A DNA stretch of 64,000 nt from NCBI GenBank assembly GCA_902467875.1, contig CABQWP010000004.1, positions 1 to 64,000 of the forward strand. Direction: 5' to 3'. Position numbers and translations under genes: made by a program. Source of the stretch: an uncultured Collinsella sp. (GTDB lineage: Bacteria; Actinomycetota; Coriobacteriia; Coriobacteriales; Coriobacteriaceae). Positions 25,545 through 34,176 of the stretch are shown in pieces; within the stretch, counting starts at the first letter, position 1; every line of letters starts with the position of its first letter. The notes under the pieces were generated by a model that did no database searches, was not told where the DNA came from, and saw only the letters and a program-made list of their open reading frames with translations.

Positions 25545-27282
25545 GGTCTAAGTATCCTCTCACGTCTGCTTCGTAGTCCTCGATAATTTGCGGTCCTGCT
25601 GAGCCAAATTCAATAACGGTGTCGCCCACCAGGTCAAAGAGCGCTTCGTTGATGCTATCGACGAGCATGTCCTCACTCTTGCCCGACTGTGTCGCGGCCG
25701 ATGCCGACTGCGCCGTGTTTTGCTCGAGGAGTGCTCGAAGATAGGCTTCTGCGGCGGGATCGAGTGCGGACGCGGTGTCGGCGGGCGTGGGCGCTGGTGC
25801 GAGGAGCGGGGCTACGACGCCAAACTGCTCGGTGGAGATGGTCGGCTCGCTAACCTCGTCCTGCTGCGTGGTCGTCGCGACTGGTTCGAGGATCGTGTCG
25901 GCCACGGGCTCGGCTTCCCGTCGCTCGGCAACTGCCGCCTCGGCATCCGCAAACGTGCCGTCCTCGCGCTCCTCGTCGATCAAAAGCGCCTCGCGCGTTT
26001 GTGCGGCGGCGCTCCGAATGTGCCCCAGCTGGCTCAGGTCGATATCGATCTTGACGGGCTGATGCGCGGCATCCCATGAAAGCCATGCCGTGATCTCGTC
26101 ATCGATAATCTTAGCCAGATATTTGGGAACCTTTTCTTCCTTAAGGGGATGGCCGGGATCCAGTGCCAAGCGCAGGCGCTGATCGCAAGCGCGCATCATC
26201 TCGCCGAGCTTGCTGCTCTTTTGCCTGCTGCCGTGAATCCGCATGCATTCCCAAAAGCCATTTTGGCAGCGGTAGATATGAATGGGATCCAGGCGGTATT
26301 CGCAGTCCTCGTGGCGCTCGGGCGCAAAGAATACGGCCGAGGCAAACATGGTGTAGGGCATGGCCGTCTCCTCCCCAAATAAACTCGCCACGATGCCGGT
26401 CTTTCGGTGCGTGTCATAGTAGCGCGCCATACGGACATACACGGCGCATGCCACGTGGCGCAGATCGCGGTGGTGGCTGCGGTCGAGCCGCGAGTTACTT
26501 AGGTTGTACGTGGAGAGTGCGTCGATGGCAGCCATGAGTCGCTCCTCGCGCACCTCATCGGGCGGAAGGGGGAGCGTGGGCTCGGAGGTTTTGCGACGCT
26601 TAGGGGTCTGGCCGGACGGTGCCGGTGCTGGGACAAGGTCTCGTGCCGCGCGTCGCAGCTCGATAAGGGCGTTATCGAACATGACGGTTTTAGAGTCACG
26701 AAGCAGCTTGGGGTCGAGCCCGTGGAATACGGCGTAATCCTGCAGCCACACGCGTGCAAATCGGTCGATGCCGGGCTCGAAGGCGCGATAGACATCCCAA
26801 AAAGCCTTGATCTTGTTAAAACCATCGAGCGGGTCATCTACGCCAATGCTGCAAATCAGCTCATAGAGATACAGAAAGGCAAAGGACGTAGACGTTTCCT
26901 CGACGGTTCCGCGGCGCACTTGGGCACGCCAGGTAAAGTAGCCGCGCAACTGCCGGTCGCTCATGGCGTTGTAGGTGGGAAAGTACGACTTAAAGGTGCC
27001 GTTGTAGGGACAGTCGTCCTCAAAGTCGGCCATCAGCAAGCCTTGGCGGTAGAAAAGCTCGGCCTCCGATAGCCAGCGGCCCGCGCCGCCCTTGGGGTCA
27101 TCCTGCCAGCGCGATATCTCGCGCATCTTGCGGTATTGGTCGGGGAGGAAATTCTGCATCTGTCGGCCGGTTTTGAGAATCGGCTCGTCTGCGTAGATTT
27201 CGTTTGAGAAGCGGGCGGACTGATGGGTCCGGGCCTCGGCCATAATGCGCTCGATGAGCATCTTGATGTCCTGGTCGGCCAC
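25537..27282 (-). CDS. TerB-N/TerB-C domain protein
   Basis: The 581-aa protein has a TerB-N region (about residues 60-260, with MSDRQLRGYFTWRAQVRRG and FAFLYLYELICSIGVDDPLDG). A middle region (about 270-400) has several His and Cys residues, followed by a Glu/Ala/Thr-rich linker. The C-terminal TerB-C domain (about 500-581) shows DSINEALFDLVGDTVIEF and ends EDYEADVRGYLDHE. The start is a GTG with GGAGAGGAG upstream. It is the first gene of the operon with the ATPase and helicase. Comparative studies place TerB-N/TerB-C proteins in Ter-linked stress and DNA-processing systems, but this exact trio has no established function known to me. Confidence 0.85.
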   Translation of the reverse strand: MADQDIKMLIERIMAEARTHQSARFSNEIYADEPILKTGRQMQNFLPDQYRKMREISRWQDDPKGGAGRWLSEAELFYRQGLLMADFEDDCPYNGTFKSYFPTYNAMSDRQLRGYFTWRAQVRRGTVEETSTSFAFLYLYELICSIGVDDPLDGFNKIKAFWDVYRAFEPGIDRFARVWLQDYAVFHGLDPKLLRDSKTVMFDNALIELRRAARDLVPAPAPSGQTPKRRKTSEPTLPLPPDEVREERLMAAIDALSTYNLSNSRLDRSHHRDLRHVACAVYVRMARYYDTHRKTGIVASLFGEETAMPYTMFASAVFFAPERHEDCEYRLDPIHIYRCQNGFWECMRIHGSRQKSSKLGEMMRACDQRLRLALDPGHPLKEEKVPKYLAKIIDDEITAWLSWDAAHQPVKIDIDLSQLGHIRSAAAQTREALLIDEEREDGTFADAEAAVAERREAEPVADTILEPVATTTQQDEVSEPTISTEQFGVVAPLLAPAPTPADTASALDPAAEAYLRALLEQNTAQSASAATQSGKSEDMLVDSINEALFDLVGDTVIEFGSAGPQIIEDYEADVRGYLDHE

Positions 27283-27370
27283 CGCTTCTCCTCTCCTAAC
27301 GCAGCTTCGGTGACCTCATATCATAGCACAGCATCAAACAGGTGTTCGAGATACTGCTGCGTAGATAGAT

Positions 27371-28087
27371 TTAGAACAGGAGGGCGTAGATGACGGCGAT
27401 GACGACGGAGGGGAGCATATTGGCCGTGCGGAAGGTCTGAGGACGGATGAGGTTGACGCCGACGCAGAAGATGAGCATGGAGCCTACGAGCGAAAGGCTG
27501 TCGAGGGCTGCCGTAGTCATGATGGGGGAGAGTGCGCCGGCAAACAGCGTGATCGTCCCCTGGAACACGGCGACGGGCAGGGCGGAGAAAATGCAGCCGC
27601 GGCCAAGCGACGCCGTCATGGTGCAGACGATGATGCAGTCCAGCGCGCCCTTGAGGGCAAGCGTGGACCAGTCGCCGAGCAGGCCGTCCTGGATCGATCC
27701 CACAATGGCCATAGCGCCGATACACACGGTGAGTGAAGTCGAGACAAAAGCGTTGGTGAACTCGTTATCGCCCTCGCTGCCGGTTTTACGCTTGAGCCAT
27801 TCGCCAAGGTTCTCAATGGCGGCCTCCAAGTTGATGGCCTCGCCGATGAGCGAACCGAGCGCAAATGAGACGATGAGCATGGTGGTACCGGTGGTCGCTA
27901 GCGCCTTTCCATCGATGATGAGCATCTTTTGCATGGTGCCGCCCAGGCCGATAAACAGGACGCACAGCCCCGATGCTTTCATGAGCGTGTCTTGAATGCG
28001 CGGTGTAATGAAGCGACCGCCCGCTAATCCCAAAAGACCGCCCGCAACTAAAAGCACAACGTTGATGATTGTTCCCAAGCCCGGCAT
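27371..28087 (-). CDS. DUF554 membrane protein
   Basis: The 238-aa polytopic membrane protein has about six hydrophobic segments and the family opening MPGLGTIINV followed by GGLLGLAGGRF. The family has no firm function and is often proposed as a transporter. The ATG at 28087 has an AGGAGGG site; the longer ORF to 28156 adds a Cys-rich, unconserved stretch. It lies 88 bp upstream of the TerB operon on the same strand and may be read into it, although a separate promoter is as likely. Confidence 0.88.
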   Translation of the reverse strand: MPGLGTIINVVLLVAGGLLGLAGGRFITPRIQDTLMKASGLCVLFIGLGGTMQKMLIIDGKALATTGTTMLIVSFALGSLIGEAINLEAAIENLGEWLKRKTGSEGDNEFTNAFVSTSLTVCIGAMAIVGSIQDGLLGDWSTLALKGALDCIIVCTMTASLGRGCIFSALPVAVFQGTITLFAGALSPIMTTAALDSLSLVGSMLIFCVGVNLIRPQTFRTANMLPSVVIAVIYALLF

Positions 28088-28205
28088 GAGCCCTCCTGTA
28101 TTGATGCCAACGTGGCAATCGTAGCAGAACGAAATGCGAGGCACATCGCGACTCATCTAATACGTTATATAAGTGGTGTTAGGAATGATGCGCAGCATGT
28201 AAGCC

Positions 28206-29636
28206 TCAGGTGGTTGTCGGGACATAGGGATAGTATTCAAAGCGCAGTGTCATAAGCCGCTGCGGGAATTCAATAGCCGCGGCGATGATATTGGCATCGC
28301 GGGCACGATCAAACCCTTCGAGTTCGATCTGATACGAGACGTCTTGCATAATGTCCAGACGTCGCCAGGCTAGAAGTGTGTCGCCATCGAATTCCAGGGT
28401 CTTGCTTCCGTTTGCGGCAACGGCGTATAGACGCAGCTTGGCGGTGGTTGCAGGGTCGACAACTGTGACCTTTTTAATTTCGTTTCGAGTATTCTTGGCG
28501 CCCAACAAGGTGAGCAGTGTTGGGGCCACGACCTCGCCCGATGGCAAAAAGACGACTTCGATGGATTCAGGAAATGCGATGATAGCCGACTTGCGGACGG
28601 GCTGATTGGCGGCGGCAACTTCGATGTTCGCAGCGTCGATGACCTCTGTGTGGTCGAGCGCGGCAAGCACGCAGCAGTTACCTTCATCGATCTCTTGAGG
28701 ATCAGCAAGCCCCAGGCTGTCCGCGAGCTCGGGATTGTTTGGATCGGCAGCGGGCTCATTCGGTGCTTCGAAAGAAGCTGGGACGCCGTTTGTCGGCGAC
28801 GGCGTGTCGCCCGCACCTGCTTCTTTGACCGCGCTCTCCTCTTGTATGGTTGTGTTGATGGGTTCGTCGTTTGGGGGGAGCGTCTTGGCGTCAAGCGCGG
28901 AGGGGAGAATTCCGATGGCTCCGGATCCGTTCCACTCCATTTCGAGAAGCGCCGGGTCGGCAAGAATGCGTTGCCTGCTTTGCGCGTGGGCATCGATTTC
29001 AATAGGGCCTGCCTCTATCCCTCGTGTAAGACTGAGTGATCCGGCTGGCTTCTCGAAATGAGCGTTTGTGTCCTTGGCGCTGACGGCGTAGAACAGCAGG
29101 GACGCTTCTCCCGCCGCGATGGCATCGGTGCCGGCTTTGGTCAGCCGCAACGATGCCGTGAATGAGAGGGTGGGCTGCGCATCGTCTGCATTCGCGGCGG
29201 CGCAGCCCAGACATATACCGCCTCCTTTCTCGAAAAACGTACCGTCGAAGGCGACCTTCGCTCCGTTCGCCGAGTCATCGACCGAAGCGATGTCGATGCG
29301 CAGCTCTAAATTGCATGGATCGCCATCTGCATCGAGCACAACCGAGCGCCACGTGCAGACGGCGCACCCCGCCTGGGAGCCGTTTGCCTTGTTCGAACGC
29401 TTGATATCCACGACTATCGAGCCGTCCGTATTACGACGAAGGCATCCCGAGGTTGAGATCGCGGCCTGTGCGATCGAAAAACGCTTGCACGCAATGGCGC
29501 TCGACGGATTTGGTGCGGAACTTAGGGCTGCTGGTAAGGAGTCTGCCATGACGGGAGTCGCCCAAGCGGCGACAGGCGTTCCGGTTGCGAGCGCGCCACA
29601 GAGTGCGACGACGGGCAAAAGGTTCTTCGATGCCAT
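28206..29636 (-). CDS. Secreted protein of unknown function, last gene of surface operon
   Basis: The 476-aa product has an N-terminal signal peptide (hydrophobic core about residues 7-26, cleavage near AWA or VMA). The exported part contains CAVCTW, CLGCAA and other paired cysteines, and an acidic Pro-rich middle (about 255-310). A second domain of beta-strand character follows (about 335-476). No LPxTG-like anchor or C-terminal helix is present, so it is probably released or held by a partner. GGAG precedes the ATG. It follows the small LAQTG protein by 18 bp. I do not recognise the family. Confidence 0.7.
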   Translation of the reverse strand: MASKNLLPVVALCGALATGTPVAAWATPVMADSLPAALSSAPNPSSAIACKRFSIAQAAISTSGCLRRNTDGSIVVDIKRSNKANGSQAGCAVCTWRSVVLDADGDPCNLELRIDIASVDDSANGAKVAFDGTFFEKGGGICLGCAAANADDAQPTLSFTASLRLTKAGTDAIAAGEASLLFYAVSAKDTNAHFEKPAGSLSLTRGIEAGPIEIDAHAQSRQRILADPALLEMEWNGSGAIGILPSALDAKTLPPNDEPINTTIQEESAVKEAGAGDTPSPTNGVPASFEAPNEPAADPNNPELADSLGLADPQEIDEGNCCVLAALDHTEVIDAANIEVAAANQPVRKSAIIAFPESIEVVFLPSGEVVAPTLLTLLGAKNTRNEIKKVTVVDPATTAKLRLYAVAANGSKTLEFDGDTLLAWRRLDIMQDVSYQIELEGFDRARDANIIAAAIEFPQRLMTLRFEYYPYVPTTT

Positions 29637-29654
29637 GGGGTCTCCTTAGCTAAT

Positions 29655-29936
29655 TTAGTGCGGCCTGTCCGTGTTTTGTTTCTGGCTACGTTTGATGTGC
29701 AGACCGAGGCCGGCGGTTCCCGCGCCTGCTGCTGTGGCGCCTGCTGCCAAGAGCCATCGTCTGTCGCCTGTCTGCGCCAACGGTTCTTCGCGGTCGCCGC
29801 GGTCGAGCTCCGAGAGGTCGACCGTCACTTGCGTGGCGGCCTGCGCCTGTTCTTGCTGGGCAAAGGCCATGGCTGGCCCAAACGCTAGGATGCTGACGGC
29901 GGCGGCCAGGGCGACGGCCTTATGCCGTGTGCGCAC
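29655..29936 (-). CDS. Small cell-wall protein with LAQTG sorting signal
   Basis: The product starts with a signal peptide (RTRHK n-region, hydrophobic core, AFA cleavage). It has a short exported stretch (about 30 residues, QVTVDLSELDRGD) and a C-terminal LAQTGD motif followed by an Ala/Gly-rich membrane helix and the basic tail HIKRSQK. That is a sortase signal of LAxTG type, which class E actinobacterial sortases recognise. The start is uncertain: GTG at 29936 fits the signal peptide, and a TTG ten codons upstream (29966) is possible. Both overlap the end of the preceding gene. It may work as an anchor for the neighbours, as small LPxTG proteins do in WxL clusters. Confidence 0.72.
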   Translation of the reverse strand: MRTRHKAVALAAAVSILAFGPAMAFAQQEQAQAATQVTVDLSELDRGDREEPLAQTGDRRWLLAAGATAAGAGTAGLGLHIKRSQKQNTDRPH

Positions 29937-30519
29937 CGGGCTCGACCGTCCAGGTGATCGTTGCAACCTGATCGCCTTCGCCGGTTACGCGGAAGATGTC
30001 GCGCGTGACGCGGGCGACGTTTCCGCTTGTCTTGAGCTTAATTTTGTCCGTGCCGCCGGCAATGCCCTGGTAGCCCATGTCGAAGGCTGCGTTCTTGGAA
30101 AGATCGAGGCCTGTCTTCTGCATTGCGGCGCTGGCGTTCTGGAGTGCGCCGTCGGGGCCGACCTTAAAGTCGATGGAGTTCTGTGCGGTTCCGGCCTTGG
30201 CGTCGGCAGCAATGGTCCAGGTGTTCATGGCGTCGATCTTCATGTTGGTGACATGGATGCCGTAGGCCGAATGATTGTCGATGGTGGTCGCGTCTTCTGA
30301 GGGGCCCTGAAGCGTGCCGTCGGCCTTGGCGACGAAGGGAATAACCGTCGGAACTTTGAACTCAACGTTGTCGATCTCGGTCCTGACCATTACTTTCGTG
30401 GTTCCAACGCGCCCGGCTGCCATAGCTGGCGTCGGGGCCGCGCCCATTGCGAGCGCGAGCGCGAGCCCTGCGCCCACGACGAGCGCTCTGGCTCCGTTCA
30501 TGTTCCTGATGATGTCCAT
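29920..30519 (-). CDS. Secreted WxL-like surface protein
   Basis: The 199-aa protein has a signal peptide (cleavage after AMAA near residue 35) and an all-beta exported domain. Two tryptophan motifs, TWTI at residues 100-103 and TWTV at 189-192, stand about 90 residues apart. The last is in ATITWTV near the C-terminus, as in WxL domains that bind the Gram-positive cell wall. Canonical members have W-x-Leu, so this is a variant assignment. It starts at an ATG after AAAGGA and overlaps the LAQTG gene. Together they suggest a cell-surface complex. Confidence 0.6.
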   Translation of the reverse strand: MDIIRNMNGARALVVGAGLALALAMGAAPTPAMAAGRVGTTKVMVRTEIDNVEFKVPTVIPFVAKADGTLQGPSEDATTIDNHSAYGIHVTNMKIDAMNTWTIAADAKAGTAQNSIDFKVGPDGALQNASAAMQKTGLDLSKNAAFDMGYQGIAGGTDKIKLKTSGNVARVTRDIFRVTGEGDQVATITWTVEPGAHTA

Positions 30520-30608
30520 GGTTGTTCCTTTCTATTCGCCGCGGACCGTCCCCGCGATGATTGGACGAATGCTGGTGAATTACGTGCGGTGCCGCGTCGG
30601 CCGGAAAG

Positions 30609-31118
30609 CTAGTTCTCGGCTTGCTCAACCCGTACCTTGACACGTGTCGGATTGCCGTGGCTGTCGAGGGTCTTTGCATCGAGTGCCTGGATCTCGATGT
30701 ACGCCTCGCCTTCTTTGATGTCGCCGGCGGGGCACGTTTCGATTGTCTTGCCGGTCTCGACCACACCGGATTCGTACATGGTCTCGTCGTTTTGGATGAC
30801 GCGGAATCGCTGGGGAAATTTATTGTCTTGGACGTTTTGCACGTTGACGCGCAGCTTGCCGTCCTCCTGCAGCTGAGCGACCGGTGCGACCGAAATCGTC
30901 ATCATGTTGTCGCGGACGATGGCGTCGAGCTCATCTTGGATTTCCTGACGCGTTTTGCCCTCGGCCGTCGTAACCGAAGCGCCCGTCTCGGGTACGGGCT
31001 GCGACTGCCAAGCGTATAGTCCTACGGCGACAAGGGCACAGACGATGGCCAAGCAGGCAACGATGAGCTTCCTGCGATGCCCCAGACCTGCAAAGTGGGG
31101 CGGCTTCTTCGCGCTCAT
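30609..31118 (-). CDS. Single-pass membrane protein in surface operon
   Basis: The 169-aa protein has a basic cytoplasmic start (MSAKKPPHFAGLGHRRK), one membrane helix (about 18-36) and an extracellular part with a probable helix (TRQEIQDELDAIVRDNM) and a beta domain. It could be an accessory factor that holds the WxL-like protein. The ATG overlaps the end of the upstream 98-aa gene (ATGA), so translation is coupled. I do not recognise the family. A longer in-frame ORF to 31436 is rejected because it runs antisense-like through the upstream gene. Confidence 0.7.
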   Translation of the reverse strand: MSAKKPPHFAGLGHRRKLIVACLAIVCALVAVGLYAWQSQPVPETGASVTTAEGKTRQEIQDELDAIVRDNMMTISVAPVAQLQEDGKLRVNVQNVQDNKFPQRFRVIQNDETMYESGVVETGKTIETCPAGDIKEGEAYIEIQALDAKTLDSHGNPTRVKVRVEQAEN

Positions 31119-31411
31119 GCGGCATCCTTGGCGGTATAGACGCGCGCAAAGGTGGACGGGTCCGCTCCAAAGAGCATGTGAAGCATCAGACGGCGCGAGT
31201 AGACGAGCTCGTCGAAGTCGGGAGGGAGCTCGATGTCGTGGATATGCGCGATGTGGTGGGCGAGCGCCGAGAACGACTCGGGGTCGCAGATCACATCGGT
31301 GGTAACGTGGTAGACCGTCGTATCGGGGAATGCCTCTTCGTCGAAAGGCAGGAGATGGGGATCGTCGTCGACTTCGATGGCGATGCCGTACTGGGGCCAG
31401 TAATATGCCAT
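31115..31411 (-). CDS. 98-aa cytoplasmic protein of unknown function
   Basis: This is the first gene of the surface operon, with a GGAGG site before its ATG. The product has no signal peptide or membrane helix. The opening YYWPQYGIAIEVDDDPH, then YHVTTDVICDPESF and SALAHHIAH, resembles the strand-helix order of short PD-(D/E)XK cores of DUF559 type, but key basic residues are missing. This likeness is weak and may be chance. It overlaps the next gene by 4 bp. Its place ahead of exported proteins has no clear logic. Confidence 0.6.
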   Translation of the reverse strand: MAYYWPQYGIAIEVDDDPHLLPFDEEAFPDTTVYHVTTDVICDPESFSALAHHIAHIHDIELPPDFDELVYSRRLMLHMLFGADPSTFARVYTAKDAA

Positions 31412-31756
31412 GGGAACCTCCCTGCTTCTGGGCCAAAACTTCTATCGGTTTTGGCTGTCGACGCCGACCTTATCAGCCGCTACTTGACCAATTTCTGACC
31501 AAATGCTTGACGGATTGGCGTCTCCGCAGGTAAAAGGCGGCAAAAAATACTCCAACTTTTTTCGAGCGACAATCGCGCGGTCGGCGACGGCGGGGCCATA
31601 TGTGTCAAAAGCATCGTCTGCCGAGGAAATCAAGCCGCTCGCCGAATTGCACGAACGTAAAAAACGCCAATTATGGAGACGGTCTCGAACACGTCGACGA
31701 AACGATGCGGTAACATCTCCCTGCAAACACTGTAGTTAGCTAAAGGGGGAGTTCGC
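31412..31756. other. Divergent intergenic region, no gene supported
   Basis: These 345 bp separate the surface operon from the oxidase-Etf operon. The stretch contains an AT-rich segment at 31545-31565 and a possible TTGCAC/AATTAT promoter pair at about 31648-31675 for the plus strand. Plus-strand and minus-strand ORFs of 78 and 94 codons overlap here, but neither has a good start signal or known domain. Confidence 0.5.
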
Positions 31757-33358
31757 GTGTCTGCAACCATCAAACCCTTCACCGACGAGTTCGAAGAGTA
31801 TGGCCGCGATGAATCTCGCGCATCGGGCGAGGCCTCGAGCATCTCGTTTCCGACAACGGAAAACGAGGTCCGTGCCATTTTGGAAAAGCTCCATGCCGAG
31901 CGTGTTCCGGTAACGGTTCAGGGCGCCCGAACCGGCCTTGCCGCCGGCGCCGTGCCCCACGGCGGGCATATCCTCAATACTTCCCGTATGAATCGCTATT
32001 TGGGCCTTCGCCGCGATGAACAAGGCCAATTTCTGCTGCGCGTGGAGCCGGGCGTTGTGCTCTCGGAGCTGCGCAAGCAGCTGAGCAAGAAGGTGCTGCC
32101 GACCGCTGGTTGGGACCAGGCATCGCTTGAGGCCTACGAGGAGTTCCAAGAGGCTCCCGAGCAGTTTTTTCCCACCGATCCCACCGAGGCGTCTGCCTGT
32201 CTGGGCGGCATGGCGGCATGTAACGCCTCCGGTGCCCGCAGCTACGCCTACGGCCCCATGCGCCCACATATCACGGGACTCCACGTCGTGCTGGCTGATG
32301 GCGATTTGCTTGAGCTTCGGCGCGGCGAGGCTTTTGCCCAGGGCCGCCACCTGTCGCTCGTGACGGCAGCGGGCCGTACACTCGAGCTCGATCTTCCCGG
32401 CTATACCATGCCCAAGACAAAAAATGCTTCGGGCTATTTCGTTGCTGACGATATGGATGCCATCGATCTGTTTATCGGTGCGTGTGGCACAATCGGTGTC
32501 ATCACCGAACTCGAGATTGCCCTGCAGGTGGCGCCCGCGGTCGTTTGGGGCGTGAGCTGCTTCTTCGACAGCGAAGACAAGGCCGTGTCCTTCACCGATT
32601 CTGTGCGTCCCGTCCTGTCCCATGCGGCTGCCATCGAGTACTTCGATGCTGGCGCCCTGGATATTCTACGTCGCCAGCGCGAGCAGTCGACGGCGTTTGC
32701 CTCGCTGCCTGCGCTCGACAAAGACGCCAAGGTCTGTGTCTACGTGGAGCTCGACTGCGACGACGAAGCCCAGGCGACTGAGGAGCTGTATCACTTGGGG
32801 TGGGTACTGGAGCTTGCGGGCGGCAGTGACGATGCGACATGGGTCGCGCGCACCGAGGTCGATCGCGAGTGTCAGCGATTCTTCCGCCATGCGGTGCCCG
32901 AGAGCGTCAACATGCTCATCGACGAGCGCCGCCGCATGGATCCCACCATCACCAAACTGGGTTCGGACATGTCGGTGCCCAACGCGCACTTGGCCGATGT
33001 TATCGCCCTCTATCGCCGCACGCTGGCGGAAAGTGGGCTTGAATCTGCCGCCTGGGGGCATATCGGTAACAACCATCTGCATGTGAACATTCTGCCGCGC
33101 GATGCACAGGATTATCGCCGCGGCGCAGAACTCTTTGCCCAGTGGGCTTCCGAGGTCACGGCCATGGGCGGTGCCGTCTCCGCAGAACACGGCGTCGGCA
33201 AGATCAAGGCGGGCTTCTTGGAGACGATGTACGGTCACGAGGCCATGGTCGAGTCGGCGCGGCTCAAGCTCCAGCTCGATCCTGCCGGGCAGCTGGGTCG
33301 CGGTAACCTGTTTTCGGAGAAGCTCTTGGATGAGCTCGTCCAGAAAGGGGGCGCGTGA
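31757..33358 (+). CDS. FAD-binding oxidase, D-lactate dehydrogenase/GlcD type
   Basis: The 533-aa protein has an N-terminal PCMH FAD domain (about 30-240, with TVQGARTGLAAGAVPHGG and ACLGGMAACNASGARSYAYG) and a C-terminal FAD-oxidase domain with GHIGNNHLHVNILP and EHGVGKIK. The family oxidises 2-hydroxy acids such as lactate or glycolate. The start is a GTG with AAGGGGGAG upstream. It overlaps or abuts etfB, which is followed by etfA, so the electrons go to an Etf. This is the gene set of the lactate dehydrogenase/Etf complex that confurcates electrons from lactate and reduced ferredoxin to NAD. Lactate is the most likely but unproved substrate. Confidence 0.87.
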   Translation: MSATIKPFTDEFEEYGRDESRASGEASSISFPTTENEVRAILEKLHAERVPVTVQGARTGLAAGAVPHGGHILNTSRMNRYLGLRRDEQGQFLLRVEPGVVLSELRKQLSKKVLPTAGWDQASLEAYEEFQEAPEQFFPTDPTEASACLGGMAACNASGARSYAYGPMRPHITGLHVVLADGDLLELRRGEAFAQGRHLSLVTAAGRTLELDLPGYTMPKTKNASGYFVADDMDAIDLFIGACGTIGVITELEIALQVAPAVVWGVSCFFDSEDKAVSFTDSVRPVLSHAAAIEYFDAGALDILRRQREQSTAFASLPALDKDAKVCVYVELDCDDEAQATEELYHLGWVLELAGGSDDATWVARTEVDRECQRFFRHAVPESVNMLIDERRRMDPTITKLGSDMSVPNAHLADVIALYRRTLAESGLESAAWGHIGNNHLHVNILPRDAQDYRRGAELFAQWASEVTAMGGAVSAEHGVGKIKAGFLETMYGHEAMVESARLKLQLDPAGQLGRGNLFSEKLLDELVQKGGA

Positions 33359-33360
33359 AG

Positions 33361-34176
33361 ATGAGCGATTTCCATATGGTGGTGTGCGTCAAGGCCGTGC
33401 CGGGCAGCACCGAGGTCAAGATGGACCCCAAGACCAATACCATCGTGCGCGATGGCAAGCAGGCGGTCATTAATCCCTTTGATGCGAGCGCTTTGGAATG
33501 CGCGCTGGCGCTGAAGGACGACTTTATCGGCTTTGGCATGGATGTGCGCGTGACGGTGGTGTCGATGGGCATCCCCGCGACCGAGTCGCTGCTGCGCGAC
33601 TGCATCGCTCGAGGCGCCGACGATGCGCTGCTGCTGACCGATCGCGCCTTTGCAGGTGCCGATACCCTGGCAACCACCTATGCCCTCAAGTGCGGCATCG
33701 AGGCGCTCGACGAGGACTTCGACCTGCTCATCTGCGGCAAGATGGCGGTGGATGGCGATACGGCCCAGATTGGTCCCGAGCTTGCCGGTGCCTTTGATAT
33801 TCCCTGCGTGACCGACGTGAGCTGCGTGCAGAGCGCGGGCTTTACGACCTGTGGCTCGCTGGCGCTCGTTCACGGATGCGATGCCGGCGAGGAGACGGTG
33901 TACCTTGAGATGCCGTGCGCGATGACGACTGCCAAGGAGATTGGCCAGTTGCGTATGCCGAGTATTGCCGGTATTCGCGCGGCGGAGGAGGCGGACGTGC
34001 GCGTGGTCAGTGCCGCCGACGTGAACGCCGACCCCGCGCGTTGCGGTCTTGCCGGGTCGCCGACACAGGTCGTGCGCTCGTTTGTGCCCGACCGTGACCA
34101 AACGTGCGAGGCCGTTGAGGGGACGGCGTCCGAGCAGGCGGCAAAGCTTGCCAAGATTATCGAGGGGATGGCATAG
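33361..34176 (+). CDS. etfB: Electron transfer flavoprotein beta subunit
   Basis: The 271-aa EtfB binds flavin and AMP or FAD at the dimer interface and shuttles electrons in the cytoplasm. It has VCVKAVPGSTEVKMDPKTNT near the N-terminus, DASALECALALKD and the GADDALLLTDRAFAGADTLATT loop, which is typical of bifurcating-type EtfB, plus CGKMAVDGDTAQIGPELA. Starts at 33355 (GTG, 4-bp overlap with the oxidase) or 33361 (ATG) are possible; I chose the ATG. Its stop codon directly abuts the etfA start. Confidence 0.93.
   Translation: MSDFHMVVCVKAVPGSTEVKMDPKTNTIVRDGKQAVINPFDASALECALALKDDFIGFGMDVRVTVVSMGIPATESLLRDCIARGADDALLLTDRAFAGADTLATTYALKCGIEALDEDFDLLICGKMAVDGDTAQIGPELAGAFDIPCVTDVSCVQSAGFTTCGSLALVHGCDAGEETVYLEMPCAMTTAKEIGQLRMPSIAGIRAAEEADVRVVSAADVNADPARCGLAGSPTQVVRSFVPDRDQTCEAVEGTASEQAAKLAKIIEGMA

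Noticed and set aside
21680..27282. A BREX system
   Set aside because: No PglX methylase, PglZ phosphatase, BrxA, BrxB or PglW was found; only BrxD-like and BrxHI-like proteins are present.
31503..31739. A 78-codon plus-strand ORF ahead of the oxidase gene
   Set aside because: There is no ribosome site, it is overlapped by an equally long antisense ORF, and the segment has promoter-like AT content. I cannot rule out a small gene.
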